Below, in pieces: positions 1 to 9,811 of a DNA stretch of 64,000 bases. A program made the translations under genes and the position numbers. The notes below the pieces were generated by a model. The model worked only from the letters and a program-made list of their open reading frames with translations. It was not told where the DNA came from and did not search any database. Each line of letters begins with the position of its first letter. Position 1 is the stretch's first letter. This stretch comes from Panax quinquefolius (Eukaryota > Streptophyta > Magnoliopsida > Apiales > Araliaceae), in the NCBI GenBank assembly GCA_020205615.1, contig CM035151.1:45437409-45501408 (forward strand), read 5' to 3'.

Positions 1-204
1 TACATTTTGGACAGGAGCCGCTCTCGCCTGAAGTTGCACAAATTGCATAAAGCCTCTGAATATTCCATCGTTCATCATTTGGTCAGTGTTGTTGTTTGCA
101 TGAGGATTGTCGCCTTCCTGATGCACATTATCCTGATTATTGATCTGTGGAGACTCAATGGTCTACTGTGCTCCATTGCTATTCTCAACATTCTCGGATG
201 TCAT
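1..204 (-). pseudogene. gag: gag N-terminus of a Ty3/gypsy element, cut by window edge
   Basis: Reading the minus strand, an ATG at 204 opens a frame of about 68 codons to the window edge. It begins MTSENVENSNGAQ and is rich in Asn, Gln and Asp, typical of the start of plant gypsy gag. One in-frame TAG interrupts it at 165-163. It lies about 170 bases after a primer binding site (373-384) that follows an LTR end (388), which is the expected order LTR-PBS-leader-gag for a minus-strand element. No capsid motif is visible because the window ends. The assignment rests mainly on position; the sequence itself is only suggestive. Confidence 0.55.
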
Positions 205-372
205 TTTCAAATACTACCACAAAACAAAGGTTAATTGACATGCAACATAGTATCCCTATACTCTGACCGACCAATTAAATACCAAATAAACTTAGGTAGG
301 TCATACTAGCGAATGAATTCCCGCCTCTCCCCAGGTTCTAGTCTCACATCTTTGCGGGGATCATATCCTAAA

Positions 373-384
373 GCTTTGATACCA
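373..384 (-). other. primer binding site, tRNA-iMet type
   Basis: The minus strand reads TGGTATCAAAGC, one base from the usual plant iMet-complementary TGGTATCAGAGC. It sits three bases inside the LTR end at 388. The same A-for-G variant occurs in the chromovirus at 16,350. Confidence 0.75.
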
Positions 385-387
385 AAT

Positions 388-1097
388 TGTGGCGCCCCCA
401 AAATAGGTATACATCACCCATCTTGAGTTCCCAAATACATGGTACAAAATTCAAATACAACTTAATTATACAACAGTCGTGTAAAATACGACAAAACATA
501 ATGTAAGAGTTTTAATAAGAATATTGTCATCTAGACATTATTCACACTCAATGTAGTACTCATTACATTTATTGTCACACTATTTTATAGAATTGTTAGG
601 ACTACTAAAACAACCATCTGGATCGTCAATCCGTTCCCTGACTCTTCTCAGCTATATTCTCATTTCCTGAAGAGAACAGTGAAAGAAAGGGTGAGCTCAA
701 CTAGCCCAGTAAGAAAAATTATGACTAAGACAATGCAGAATAATTTATCGTTAGCCTTCAACAGTGTTAAACTGATAAAATATAACAACCATCAAGTTTA
801 ACTGCAGCGGAACAAGTAATCCATTAGAAGAGTCAAGTAGAGAATAAAATCTACTATATTCTATAATTTAAAAGGTTTTTCATCACTTTTATCGCTGAGA
901 CTCAGCTTAATAAATAAACCACATCATCCTTGCACTACGGCTAAGGATATTTATTAGTATCACGACCACAACTTATCCATGCACTACGGGCCAATGATAT
1001 TCGTGTATTCATCAATTGTCATGATCATGCCAACAATTGACCATCAATGCACCACGGCCAATGAGGACTTTTACCACATCATTTGTAACATTACGGT
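388..1097 (-). mobile_element. LTR (3' part) of a minus-strand gypsy element, split by the Tat-like insertion
   Basis: On the minus strand this segment ends in GGGGGCGCCACA followed by the PBS, so it is the 3' part of a 5' LTR. It contains the cccgtagtgcatggata-type motifs also found in 34,987-37,126 and 46,900-47,160. It stops abruptly at 1,097 with ACGGT; the missing part continues after the second ACGGT at 34,982. The two parts together give an LTR of about 2.85 kb. Confidence 0.8.
1093..1097. repeat. target site duplication ACGGT (left copy)
   Basis: ACGGT at 1,093-1,097 is repeated at 34,982-34,986, flanking exactly the LTR ends TGTCGACG (1,098) and CTACA (34,981). The flanking sequences join into one LTR that matches the uninterrupted copy near 47,000-47,040. 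Confidence 0.9.
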
Positions 1098-1943
1098 TGT
1101 CGACGTCGGGATTTTTAGTTTTCCATATCCGTTACTTGTTCTTTGGTGTTCTCATTTTAGGTTAGATTTGTTTGAAAAAATAAGTGAAAAAGGTCTGACA
1201 TGTATAATGTCGACGTTGGACTGTTAAGAGTCGCCGGTTAGTTTTTTAAATGGTTGTACCAAAACAACCGAGAAAAGGTTTGCACATTGACCCAGTGATG
1301 TGACACTACTAAACGGGTCGGTGAAATCGAGATTCATTAGGATTCGGGGACTTGATTATGCAGAGGGAAGGTGTTTGGCACCCTCCCCCCACCCCGACAT
1401 CCGTGTTACCACGGTGACCGCCTCTTTTCAAGAAACTATTATCTGAATATGTGTGTGTGGGGGTCAATGTGTTGTTTATTTGGAAGTGGTACGAGGCCCC
1501 GTTCGCACCTATATACACAGGGTTTGAATTTATGTAAAAATTCAATTTTAGCAAGATATGGCAGTGATGTTTTATAAAAGAGGTTTTTCAAACCCTGATG
1601 CTCAATAGTAATTGAGACTTTTTACACTTCCATTTTATTAAGTGCTCGGCTTGATTGATTTTATTTTTGAGATGCGAATCATCTATAAGAAAATAATGTA
1701 CAAAATAATGTCGATTTCCTCGTGGGTATGAAAACCATCTGAGGAAATTTAGACACCACAAAATAATTTAAAAGCTGCTTACATCTGAAAATGTCCATCA
1801 CGGGAACCGAATCTAGATCCAATAGGCTGAATCTGTGATCACATGATTCCTAGGCTCACATGATACCACAATTTACATGAAAGTAGTAAGCAGGTATATA
1901 TATATAAAAGCTGTAACTATATATATATATATATACAAACATG

Positions 1944-2211
1944 ATCAGCCACCACGAAGCACCTCCATGGGGGATCAGAAAATATAAACAAAGCTGAAAA
2001 AGCTATCAACCGCCACAGAGGAAACTCCAGGCAGGACAAAACATAAATAAAGTTATAAAAGCTATCAACTTTCACAGAGGAAACTCCAGGCGAGACGAAA
2101 TGTAAATAAAGCTGTAAAAGCGATCAACTGCCACGAAGTAAACTCCAAGCAGGACAAAACGTAAAGAAAGTCAGAAGCGATCAACCACCACGAAGTAAAC
2201 TCTGGTGGGGC

Positions 2212-2212
<1 letters not shown>
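1944..2212. repeat. ~60 bp tandem repeat in LTR
   Basis: About five imperfect copies contain the core gatcaaccaccacg, aaactcca and taaataaagctgtaaaagc. The array recurs at 32,640-32,895 in the 5' LTR and at 51,478-51,600 in the second element copy. Confidence 0.75.
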
Positions 2213-2214
<2 letters not shown>

Positions 2215-2271
<57 letters not shown>

Positions 2272-2339
2272 GCAATAATATAGGATGTAAAATCTGTGCT
2301 CATCGAACGCAGAGTTACGACAACGCTTAACATATATGA

Positions 2340-2402
<63 letters not shown>

Positions 2403-2453
2403 CGCGGGCATCAAGTCAGGCTCAATCGAGGCATAAATCGATAATGTTAGTCC

Positions 2454-2500
<47 letters not shown>
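2215..2500. repeat. three (TA)n arrays separated by related ~70 bp spacers
   Basis: TA arrays lie at about 2,216-2,268, 2,339-2,391 and 2,453-2,498. The spacers share motifs such as aaacgc, ggctcatcgaac and cgaggcataa. The same TA-spacer organisation is in the 5' LTR (32,896-33,687) and the third LTR (51,422-52,024). Open frames here are only Ile-Tyr runs. Confidence 0.85.
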
Positions 2501-2504
<4 letters not shown>

Positions 2505-3234
2505 AAATAAAACCACGGACCGAAGTTCGGGCAAACACACGCAACACGACTCTCAACGTGAAGAAGGATGTGTGCAAAGATGAAGAGAAAGGCTTTAAAG
2601 TGTGTGAGAAGGCTTACAGTGGGCTGCCAAAGAAGGCTTCTATATCTTTAAAGTGGATGAAACTCGGCTCCCGCTGGTACAAAAGTAGCTATATATGAGC
2701 TCACAAGTGTATAAAATGAGAAAGCACTTAGTATATTATAAGTACGGAGCAAATTTGACAGGGCTTCCTCGCCTCCTCTTTTTATTAAAATGACCACCCC
2801 AAGCCCTTTATTTATAGAGGGGGGAGCCGTAGGTGTACTTGCGTCCAGCCACAGGTGTACCTGAGGCTACCCGGGTTGGCCCGGGTTTCTTGGGTCGGGT
2901 CATCTCGTAGTACGTGTATGTAGGCACTACAATATCCGCTCGAACTTTCAGAATTGCAATCCGGGCATCCGACTGAGGTATATAGGACCTATTTCGGACC
3001 CCCGTTGTCCAGAGTTGTACAATGGCATGGGATTCGAGATTGTACAAAGTCATGAAGATGGGATGGTGCCCTTCGGTCTTCAAGCTTCTAATTCTATCCG
3101 TTACCCTACACAATAGTCACTCGGGATTGGTTTTCCTGGATTCTTGTGGGACATCGTGGTGTAGAAATGTATGTATGAGATGTTTAGACGACGTGATGTG
3201 GCCTTGAGTTGGCGAGATGACGACTTTGCCCCTC

Positions 3235-3720
3235 ACCGGAGTTATCGCCGGTTTGGGCTAGTAAAGCAGACGTTGCTCAGGGTTATCTCTAAGATTGGAC
3301 TGTTGCACGTGTTAAAGGTCCTCAGTATCATCTCTAAGGTGTACCTGTCCTCCCGATATTATCTCCGGGTATGGTCCTGAGTGCCTCGGTGTGAGTGCCG
3401 AGGTTAAAGCTGATTGCATGCATTTGAAACAAGCATTTCCGTGGTTATCGCCGGAACTGCACTCCTTGGGGTTATCTCCAAGGTTGATAGCTGTTATTCC
3501 CAGTGTTAGGACTGAGACTGGATTCCTCGGGGTTATCTCCGAGATTAATCGGTCTTCTCCGATGGAAAATCCAGTGTTGGAACTGCATGCCTTGGGGTTA
3601 TCTCTGAGGTTGGAACTGTTACTCCCGGTGTGTGCTCCGGGGTTGAGACTGAACTTTTGGTAGTATCCGGATTGGATGTGAGCTATCTTCCACGGTTATC
3701 TCTGAAAGATGAATCTGCAT
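3235..3720. repeat. array of covarying stem-loops in the 3' LTR
   Basis: Ten or more short inverted repeats are spaced about 40-70 bases apart, with a loop close to GGTTATCT (or ATCG). Examples are ACCGG/CCGGT at 3,235-3,252, CCTCGG/CCGAGG near 3,385-3,404, CCTTGG/CCAAGG near 3,464-3,483, CTCGG/CCGAG near 3,526-3,543 and CCCGG/CCGGG near 3,624. The stems differ between units yet stay self-complementary. In the element's transcript (minus strand) the loop would read AGATAACC. Confidence 0.8.
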
Positions 3721-3762
3721 TCCTGCAATGTTAATGACAGGTGTGCAGAAAAATTTTGAGTG

Positions 3763-5786
3763 TTCATGCAATGCAATGCATGGATAGGATAAAGAATCCT
3801 AGACACTTGAAAAATGCAACTTAATGCAAATGTATGATGCATGTGTTCGGGGTTGTTGCCCAATATGATGGGGATGATCGCCAAATCCTTATAACTTTTA
3901 CCGAGGATTGGCAACTATGACCTAATTAGATGTGTGATCCGAATCTGTTTGACGTTGACGCTGGGGATATCACCAAAGTCCTTAATCCCTGATACATAAT
4001 TGATTCTGAAGAGGTGCCTCTTATGTGTAAGAGATCTGTCGGGATAAAGTTTTGTCTATATTGAGGATGTGTATAACATATTCCATCGTCGATCCTCATT
4101 GGTGATGCTGACTTTTTCCTGGTTTGTATCGCTGGGATATGTCAATGTTTTGTTGGATTTATTGCCAACAACATATGCTATCAGGGTTGTTTGACCTTCG
4201 TTGACGTGTACTTCACCGATGTGTGCATTAACGAATGAAAACCATGTGGGGTAGATTGTCAAGGCTGCTTGACCTTCGTTGACGCGTGAATGGGCTGATA
4301 TGCGTTGTGACCCCCACCGGGGATCCGCTGGGGAATGTGAATACCACAGAACGCAATCATCGAACAACTTTCGATGCCTCGATGGGTTTACTTGCCATCG
4401 GCTGAAATACCGTCAAGGTTGCTTGACCTTCATTGATACATCAAGGGAAGATAACGAGTGGTGACCCCTAGCCGGGGAATGCATTTTAACCTTGCTGATG
4501 CGTGCTTCAACGACTGATATCATCGGATGGCTTCCGACGCTTCACTGGATTTACTTGTCAATGGTCATACTGATGTCAAGGCTGCTTGACCTTCGTTGAT
4601 ATGTGTGTCAACCGATGAAAATGCATTATAACCCCCGCCAGGGATCCGCTTTTGATATTGCGTTGTGACCCCCGCCGGGGATTTGATTCTCGAGCTTGCA
4701 TTGTGACCCCCGTTGGGGATTGTTAGAGAATTAGGGTGTCGACCTTGAATTGGCGGCATTGGACATGCGTAAGGTATTGCCGAGCGTGGCTGATAACATT
4801 TGAAATCATCGGTATAGTGTACCCTATGTTTGGGCGAATACCAATGAATGATGGACATATCCAAGGTTCAATCTGAGAAGACCAGGATTTTAAGCTATTC
4901 TGCTCAATCGCGTAGCGTTTTTATCCATGATTTGACCTTTTCAGTCTGTAAGAACTCCTTTCCAACTCGAATCGGGCCGAAGTAGGAGGGTGGGACCCAT
5001 ATGAGGTGCTTCTTGTACACTGCTTGATCGCGAGATGGACTGCGGCCAACCATGGATACTAATATCCTGCAGGTTGATTTCATAAGTCATTTTCAACTTG
5101 CGCTGCGAAGAAAAATCTGAGAGCTCTCCTTCAGATCTGCTTAGTTCGAGCAACTTTCTGCAAAAATTCTATCACCGTACAAGTGTTCTTCACTATCCTG
5201 GTAACGTATGCATATACTTTTTTCCAGTTTTTATCCGTTGGAAAATGACTTATCATATGAAATGCATCTAAACACATAGTAGTGATTATGTATGCTCCAA
5301 TGACTTGATAAAAAATATTCAACATAGTAAATGTTAGTATTAAACCATGCTGAACATAATGATGTGAAAAAATTTGACTTTTGAGACAGTCAAATTGACA
5401 CCTTTTTCTGCTATTTTTATCCTATTTGAGGCCCAATGAGCAAAAGGTAAAAAGGCAAAGTACTCCTAATATTGAGGTTAACCTTATGTATTGATGATTT
5501 TGATTTTTAATGCATATATTATGTATATGACTTTGGGCAGGTGTGCTACTGAATGGCCACCTAGTCATGCCTATGTACATGTGGATAGTCCGATTTACAA
5601 AGGGGACTATGGAAAAAAAATTCAAAACGTAGACATTTAATTAGTCATGCAATTTTAACTCCACTGTAGATGTATGTTAAAGTAATGCATGCATGCATGT
5701 AGTCATAAAATGCATTTTGAAAAGCTCCAAGTCACGAAATACCACACCCTTTCTGAGGTGATTTGGAGACTTATTGTCTAGATATT
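3763..5786. other. non-coding 3' region between 3' LTR and the antisense genes
   Basis: No coding frame is convincing. The region aligns with 53,299-55,055 of the second copy. It contains a second family of stem-loops (GTCAAG-loop-CTTGAC at 4,258-4,273, 4,412-4,427 and 4,575-4,590, each followed by cttc[ga]ttga) and five copies of a gacccccgccgggga motif between 4,309 and 4,722, itself a C4/G4 inverted repeat. The last ~400 bases (5,340-5,786) are the best conserved between copies and include cataaaatgcattt at 5,704, a possible TATA-like site for the antisense gene. Confidence 0.7.
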
Positions 5787-6083
5787 ATGGATCTGTATCA
5801 GCCGAGTAGTTCCCGTAGGAAAACTTCTGGTGTACGGAGGAGGGCTTCTGAAGTGCCTCGACCCCATTCTGTTAGATAGCCTCGGTGATTGGTGGTGGAA
5901 GTGATACGTCTAGTCCGAGTTGATGTGCGGGACGTTGAGGACGAGGAGGAGGATGTTCCGGTTGCGGACCCCGCTCCTGCTGCACATATTCCCCGTAGGG
6001 ACCTCCCGAGTATTCAGGTGGCAAACCCAGAGCTTCTGGGTGACTTGAGTCGACATCCCTCGATGTATTTGCATGCTAACGAG

Positions 6084-6164
6084 GTATAACGTTAGATCTT
6101 GATCTTCCTTCTTTCCTATTGATGAGGAGTAAAGGATTTTGATGTTGATCTGCATTTCATGCAG
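6084..6164 (+). other. intron 1 of the PMD gene
   Basis: It begins gtataacg after the codon GAG and ends ttcatgcag before GTT. It is phase 0 and 81 bases. The homologous intron in copy 2 is 55,352-55,429 with gtaaaagc and tgatgtag. Confidence 0.65.
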
Positions 6165-6815
6165 GTTCCCGGCTTCATACAGCCTCGAGGGAATTGGTTT
6201 ACCATACACTCCATGTACCAGGCTCTTCATCCTGACTATAGAGCAATTGTGCACGACTGGGGTTTGGGAGCATTCTTTTCCATCCTTCTCCGTCGTTGTC
6301 CCTGGGGTTATCTCAGGTCATTATTTGAGCGATGGTTTCATCAGACTCGGTCACTCCATCTGTTGGACTGTGAGGTGATGATGACGTTGATGGATTGGCG
6401 ATTTATCACAGGTATAGAGTTTGGAGGGGAGCCAGTGCCTTGCATGGAGAATATTACCCCTACTGCCATCAGATCTTTGTTAGGAGTTCCGGCGGAGGCA
6501 CTCAAAGGCGGGACTGTGCATATAGGTCCTTTGAGCGTGGATACTATGAGTGGGCTGTTGAGCGAGCCCATGCGTGATGATGTCAGAGTCAGGGATTGCA
6601 TTCTTCGGTGATTGTTTCTGATGATCATTAGAGGCTGCTTCATAGAAGATAACTCTTCTACGGTGTCATTCACTTTGGTCAGCGTTATGCGTCATGTGGA
6701 CCGTATTGGAGAGTATGATTGGGGTTTCTATACCTTTGCCTATTTCCTCAAGGGCATGCGTATGCGCTCACAGGGTTTGACTGAGGCTTGGTTAGGATTC
6801 TACCCCTTCCTGCTG

Positions 6816-6894
6816 GTGAGTATTTCTCTTGTCGTTTCCCATGTATAAGTTAAGAGTGATTATTGACCGCAGATGTATGCCTTTGTGTTGGCAG
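6816..6894 (+). other. intron 2 of the PMD gene
   Basis: Donor gtgagtat, acceptor gtgttggcag, 79 bases. Using this acceptor rather than the nearer accgcag at 6,872 joins FYPFLL directly to FWAYERL in phase, matching the family. Copy 2 has the same donor and a gtgttggaag acceptor at 56,160. Confidence 0.65.
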
Positions 6895-7742
6895 TTTTGG
6901 GCCTATGAGAGGCTTCTATGTCTATGCCCTGTGAGCATGTTAGGTTTAGATACATATCCACGAGGACGACGATGGCATCATTCCATACAGGCGGAGGTCC
7001 CTGTAGCTAAGAGTTTCACCCATTGTCGCCTGCAGCTGGAGTTGTTGACAGCTTATATCATCACATGGATTCCCTATTTTGGGGAACATTTGGCCATCGA
7101 TTTTGAGGATGGGTACCCGACTGGCGTCGAGTATGTGATCTCCACCCGGAGAGTTCCTCTCTTTACAGATGGAGGATGGGAGCTCTATTTAGGAGAGCGT
7201 GCTATTAGGAGCACCACATGGGAGATTCATATGCCGGTCTTGTCTCCTGTCAGGCGTCATTGGCCTATATCACAGTCACCCGTCATTGACATCCCATTGT
7301 TGGGGGTAGACGATTTTACATTATCATAGGGCCCCTACACTTAGGAGATATTGCAGCGTTGGTGGTTCCCTCGCACTATTGGAGCTTAGACCCGCGCCAC
7401 TTAGTTTATGGGGGATATGGTTCTAGGATCGTGATAATGACGGATTGGCTAACCTGTGTCCGAGATCTGACTCATGTGACACAGATTGACAGTTTGACCC
7501 AGCGGTTGGACCGGGCATATTTCTTTATCCAGCATTTGGGCAGAGATCTGGCAGAGGCAGATTCATTTGATCCTTCCAGCTCAGGCACTGGCCCCTCAGA
7601 TGACCCATTTTGTTTTGCCGATGCAGATCATCCTTTATATAGGCCAAACATCCCTGTTGATAGAGATCCAGTGACTCAGGAGGAGTTACATCAGGTGGAT
7701 AGGATTGATGATGTAGATATTGACACCATTGTCTTCTTCTGA

Positions 7743-8023
7743 TGTGAATTTTTGTTATATCTTTTGATAGGCCACTATTAGCTATTGGGTGGATGTGCCC
7801 CATTCTCGCTATATCTTTTGATAGACCTCTGTTAGTAGTAGGGCGTATGTGCCCCATTTCCCTGTATTTGTAGTTGTACAGAGATGATGTATTAGATGTT
7901 GATGTACTTAGGAATGTATGCATAGTTTTTTCATTCCCTATATCATATTGCCATCTATTATCTGTATTGCATGTATCATGTTATGCATATGTATGTATGT
8001 CCAGAGATATTCAGCATTGACCC
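7743..8023. other. spacer between PMD and DUF7745-like genes
   Basis: There is no coding frame. It contains a near-direct repeat of about 60 bases (ttgatag..ctattag..gtatgtgcccca, around 7,765-7,850). Copy 2 lacks this spacer and the gene ends on either side of it. Confidence 0.6.
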
Positions 8024-9811
8024 GTGGATGGTCTTATGACACGACCCGTACATATGTGTTCTTCGACAGTTAGCCGTATTAATCATACCCCACCATTATT
8101 GGTGGCATCGGGTATGCGATCATGGTATGATAGTATGTCACCATCAGATAGGGTGATCGTAGATCATTTGTTGAAGCATACTATGACCTTGTTGATGTTT
8201 CAGGTTCCCACAGGATTCGTGGATGGCATGCTAGAGCATTGGGTATCGAAGAGGCGGGTTTTCCGATTTGGGACCCAGGAGTTGACTCCTACCCTGGAGG
8301 AGTATGTATGGTTGACGATGCTGCCATTGGACAGACCTTGCATGCATATGGCTTTGGGGGACATGAGTCGACACTTCATGACCCTCTCTAGATTGAGGCG
8401 TAAGGTGGTGCAGGATGAGCTTACCTCTGGCCACGTTATATCCCAGCATTTTCTGTTTGACAGATTTGGCTCTGAGGATAGTTATACACGACATTCTGGG
8501 GATTTCACCAGACTGGTGGATCATTGGCGTCTAGCCAGGGTTGATGTACTGCTATTGTCCGTACTATCGTATGTCTATATGCCACGGTACATGGATGAGA
8601 TAGACATTGGAGTCATCATGGCAGTGAGAGCTCTTAGGGAGGGTCGTACCACCATTCCTATGATTATAGCAGAGACTACAGGTCACCTACATACAAATTG
8701 TATTTATCTCGACAGGAGAGAATTCTGAGCGACTTTCGGTTATGATGTACGTGTGGTTTATGTCACATTTGAAACTGATCGGCACTTTTAGACAGCATGG
8801 ATATTGTTTCACCCATGATATAGCCATGTCACACTCCTTTCAGTCATCGGAGTATACGGATGCCATGTCTTGGTCTATGTTCTTGGCGGATATCAGAGAT
8901 CCATTTGTCATATTGCCGTGCTCAGGGCTTAGCTCACCCTATAGCTTTATTACTCATGCTACGGACATGGATTATCTCCCTCTGGCTGGTTTGAGGGGTA
9001 TGACTACCTATCAACCGATGCCTGTGATGTCGCAGTTTTACCAGTTTCAGGATTTTCATCCTTTTGAGGGGGCGCTAGGTCAGCGTTTAGCTTCTCGCTA
9101 TCTCTCAGAAGAGGATCGATACCGTGTATACGCTTGTTGGGATAAGTGTGAGGTAGCGGATTTCTCTATTAGCCATTCGGGATGTTTGCCAGAGTATCCT
9201 GCATGGATAGAGACATAGATTTCATCGGCTGCGGCAGTATCCACAGTACCGGATAGTGATTCAGACGATGAGAGCCCATGGAGGACATTGATTCCCACAT
9301 CAAGGAGGAGCTACTTGCTGGGTTGCCAGCATTTCGTTTAGATTCTCCCAGTACCAGCACTGTCGTGATACAGTATTCGGTATAGTACTTCGAGCAGAGT
9401 CTTCATCTGATGACCTTCAAAAGAGACCAGGCTAGAGCCTTGATGTTGACTGCCCTTGATGGGAGAGACACGGCTCTGTAAGAGAGAGACGATGCATTAG
9501 CTAGCATAGACGTCGCTGTTTTCGAGCGAGATTAGGCTAGATCAACCAGAGATGCAGTGATAGTTGAGCGGGATAGTGTCGTATCTGCCCGGGATGTAGA
9601 CGTCACAGATAGTACTGCAGTGAGGTCCCTTACCACTGGCATGATCGCAGAGATGAGCGCTTACATTGATGAGCATATGGTCACCATGCAGATGGTTGCA
9701 GATCTGTTGGGTCGTGTGGATACCCTTGTACAGGAGACTACAGCTTCAACTCCTTCTTCTGAGAGGGATGCCATGTTGGGCTTGTTGGCTCGCATATATC
9801 CTGAGTTGTAG
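8024..9811 (+). pseudogene. antisense DUF7745-like gene with coiled-coil tail, copy 1, broken
   Basis: The first 234 codons (8,024-8,728) are open. FGTQELTPTLEEYVWL, then RVDVLLLSVLSYVYMP, IDIGVIMAVRALREG and IPMIIAETTGHL follow in the order I know from the plant DUF7745 family (function unknown, abundant in retroelement-rich genomes). One extra base near 8,725 moves the frame to 8,742-9,218 (YVWFMSHLKLIGTF onward), where copy 2 is continuous. Past a TAG at 9,216 the C-terminal part is made of ERDxA-type heptads (about 9,420-9,620) ending ARIYPEL at 9,811, a likely coiled coil. Further stops at 9,479 and 9,532. The start could also be a later Met near 8,114 (MRSWYDSMSP), which is the region shared with copy 2. 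Confidence 0.65.

Larger units (their letters stand above)
1098..3762 (-). mobile_element. 3' LTR of Tat-like element copy 1
   Basis: It aligns along its length with 31,814-34,981. The minus-strand 3' end is CCCGACGTCGACA at 1,098. The minus-strand start should be TGTAGACAATCG, but the last few LTR bases and the polypurine tract are deleted at 3,762 (compare 34,971-34,981 and 53,271-53,298). Internally it holds a ~60 bp tandem repeat (1,944-2,210), three long TA arrays and the stem-loop array at 3,235-3,720. Confidence 0.88.
5787..7742 (+). pseudogene. antisense plant mobile domain (PMD) gene, copy 1, three exons, broken
   Basis: Plus strand, opposite to gag-pol. Inferred exons are 5,787-6,083, 6,165-6,815 and 6,895 to about 7,742. 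Introns of 81 and 79 bases have GT..AG ends and both keep the frame; the same sites occur in copy 2. The product resembles the aminotransferase-like plant mobile domain (PF10536): EVMMTLMDWRFITGIEFGG matches the family's 'GEMTVTLxDVxxLxGLxxxG' block, followed by IGEYDWGFYTFAYF and, across intron 2, FYPFLL-FWAYERL. An acidic stretch (EDEEED) lies in exon 1 and a DSLTQRLDRAYFF segment near the end. PMD proteins such as MAIN and MAIL1 act in silencing and development in plants; others ride in transposons. Broken by TAG 5,877, TGA 5,886, TGA 6,609, TAG 7,327 and a frameshift near 7,330-7,380. Confidence 0.78.

Noticed and set aside
2181..2540. Long open frame (119 codons, minus) across the TA arrays
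   Set aside because: It is Ile-Tyr repeats read from (TA)n microsatellites; the same happens at 32,767-33,147 and 33,596-33,778.
3235..3720. Possible CRISPR-like repeat array
   Set aside because: The units are unequally spaced, stems vary and the sequence is plant LTR; it is a hairpin array.
5889..6089. Separate gene starting at TTG 5,889
   Set aside because: It is the rest of PMD exon 1 after two stops; copy 2 shows the same exon starting at the upstream ATG.
7525..7923. 132-codon minus-strand frame
   Set aside because: It is a shadow of the PMD gene end on the plus strand; its composition has no protein-like motif.
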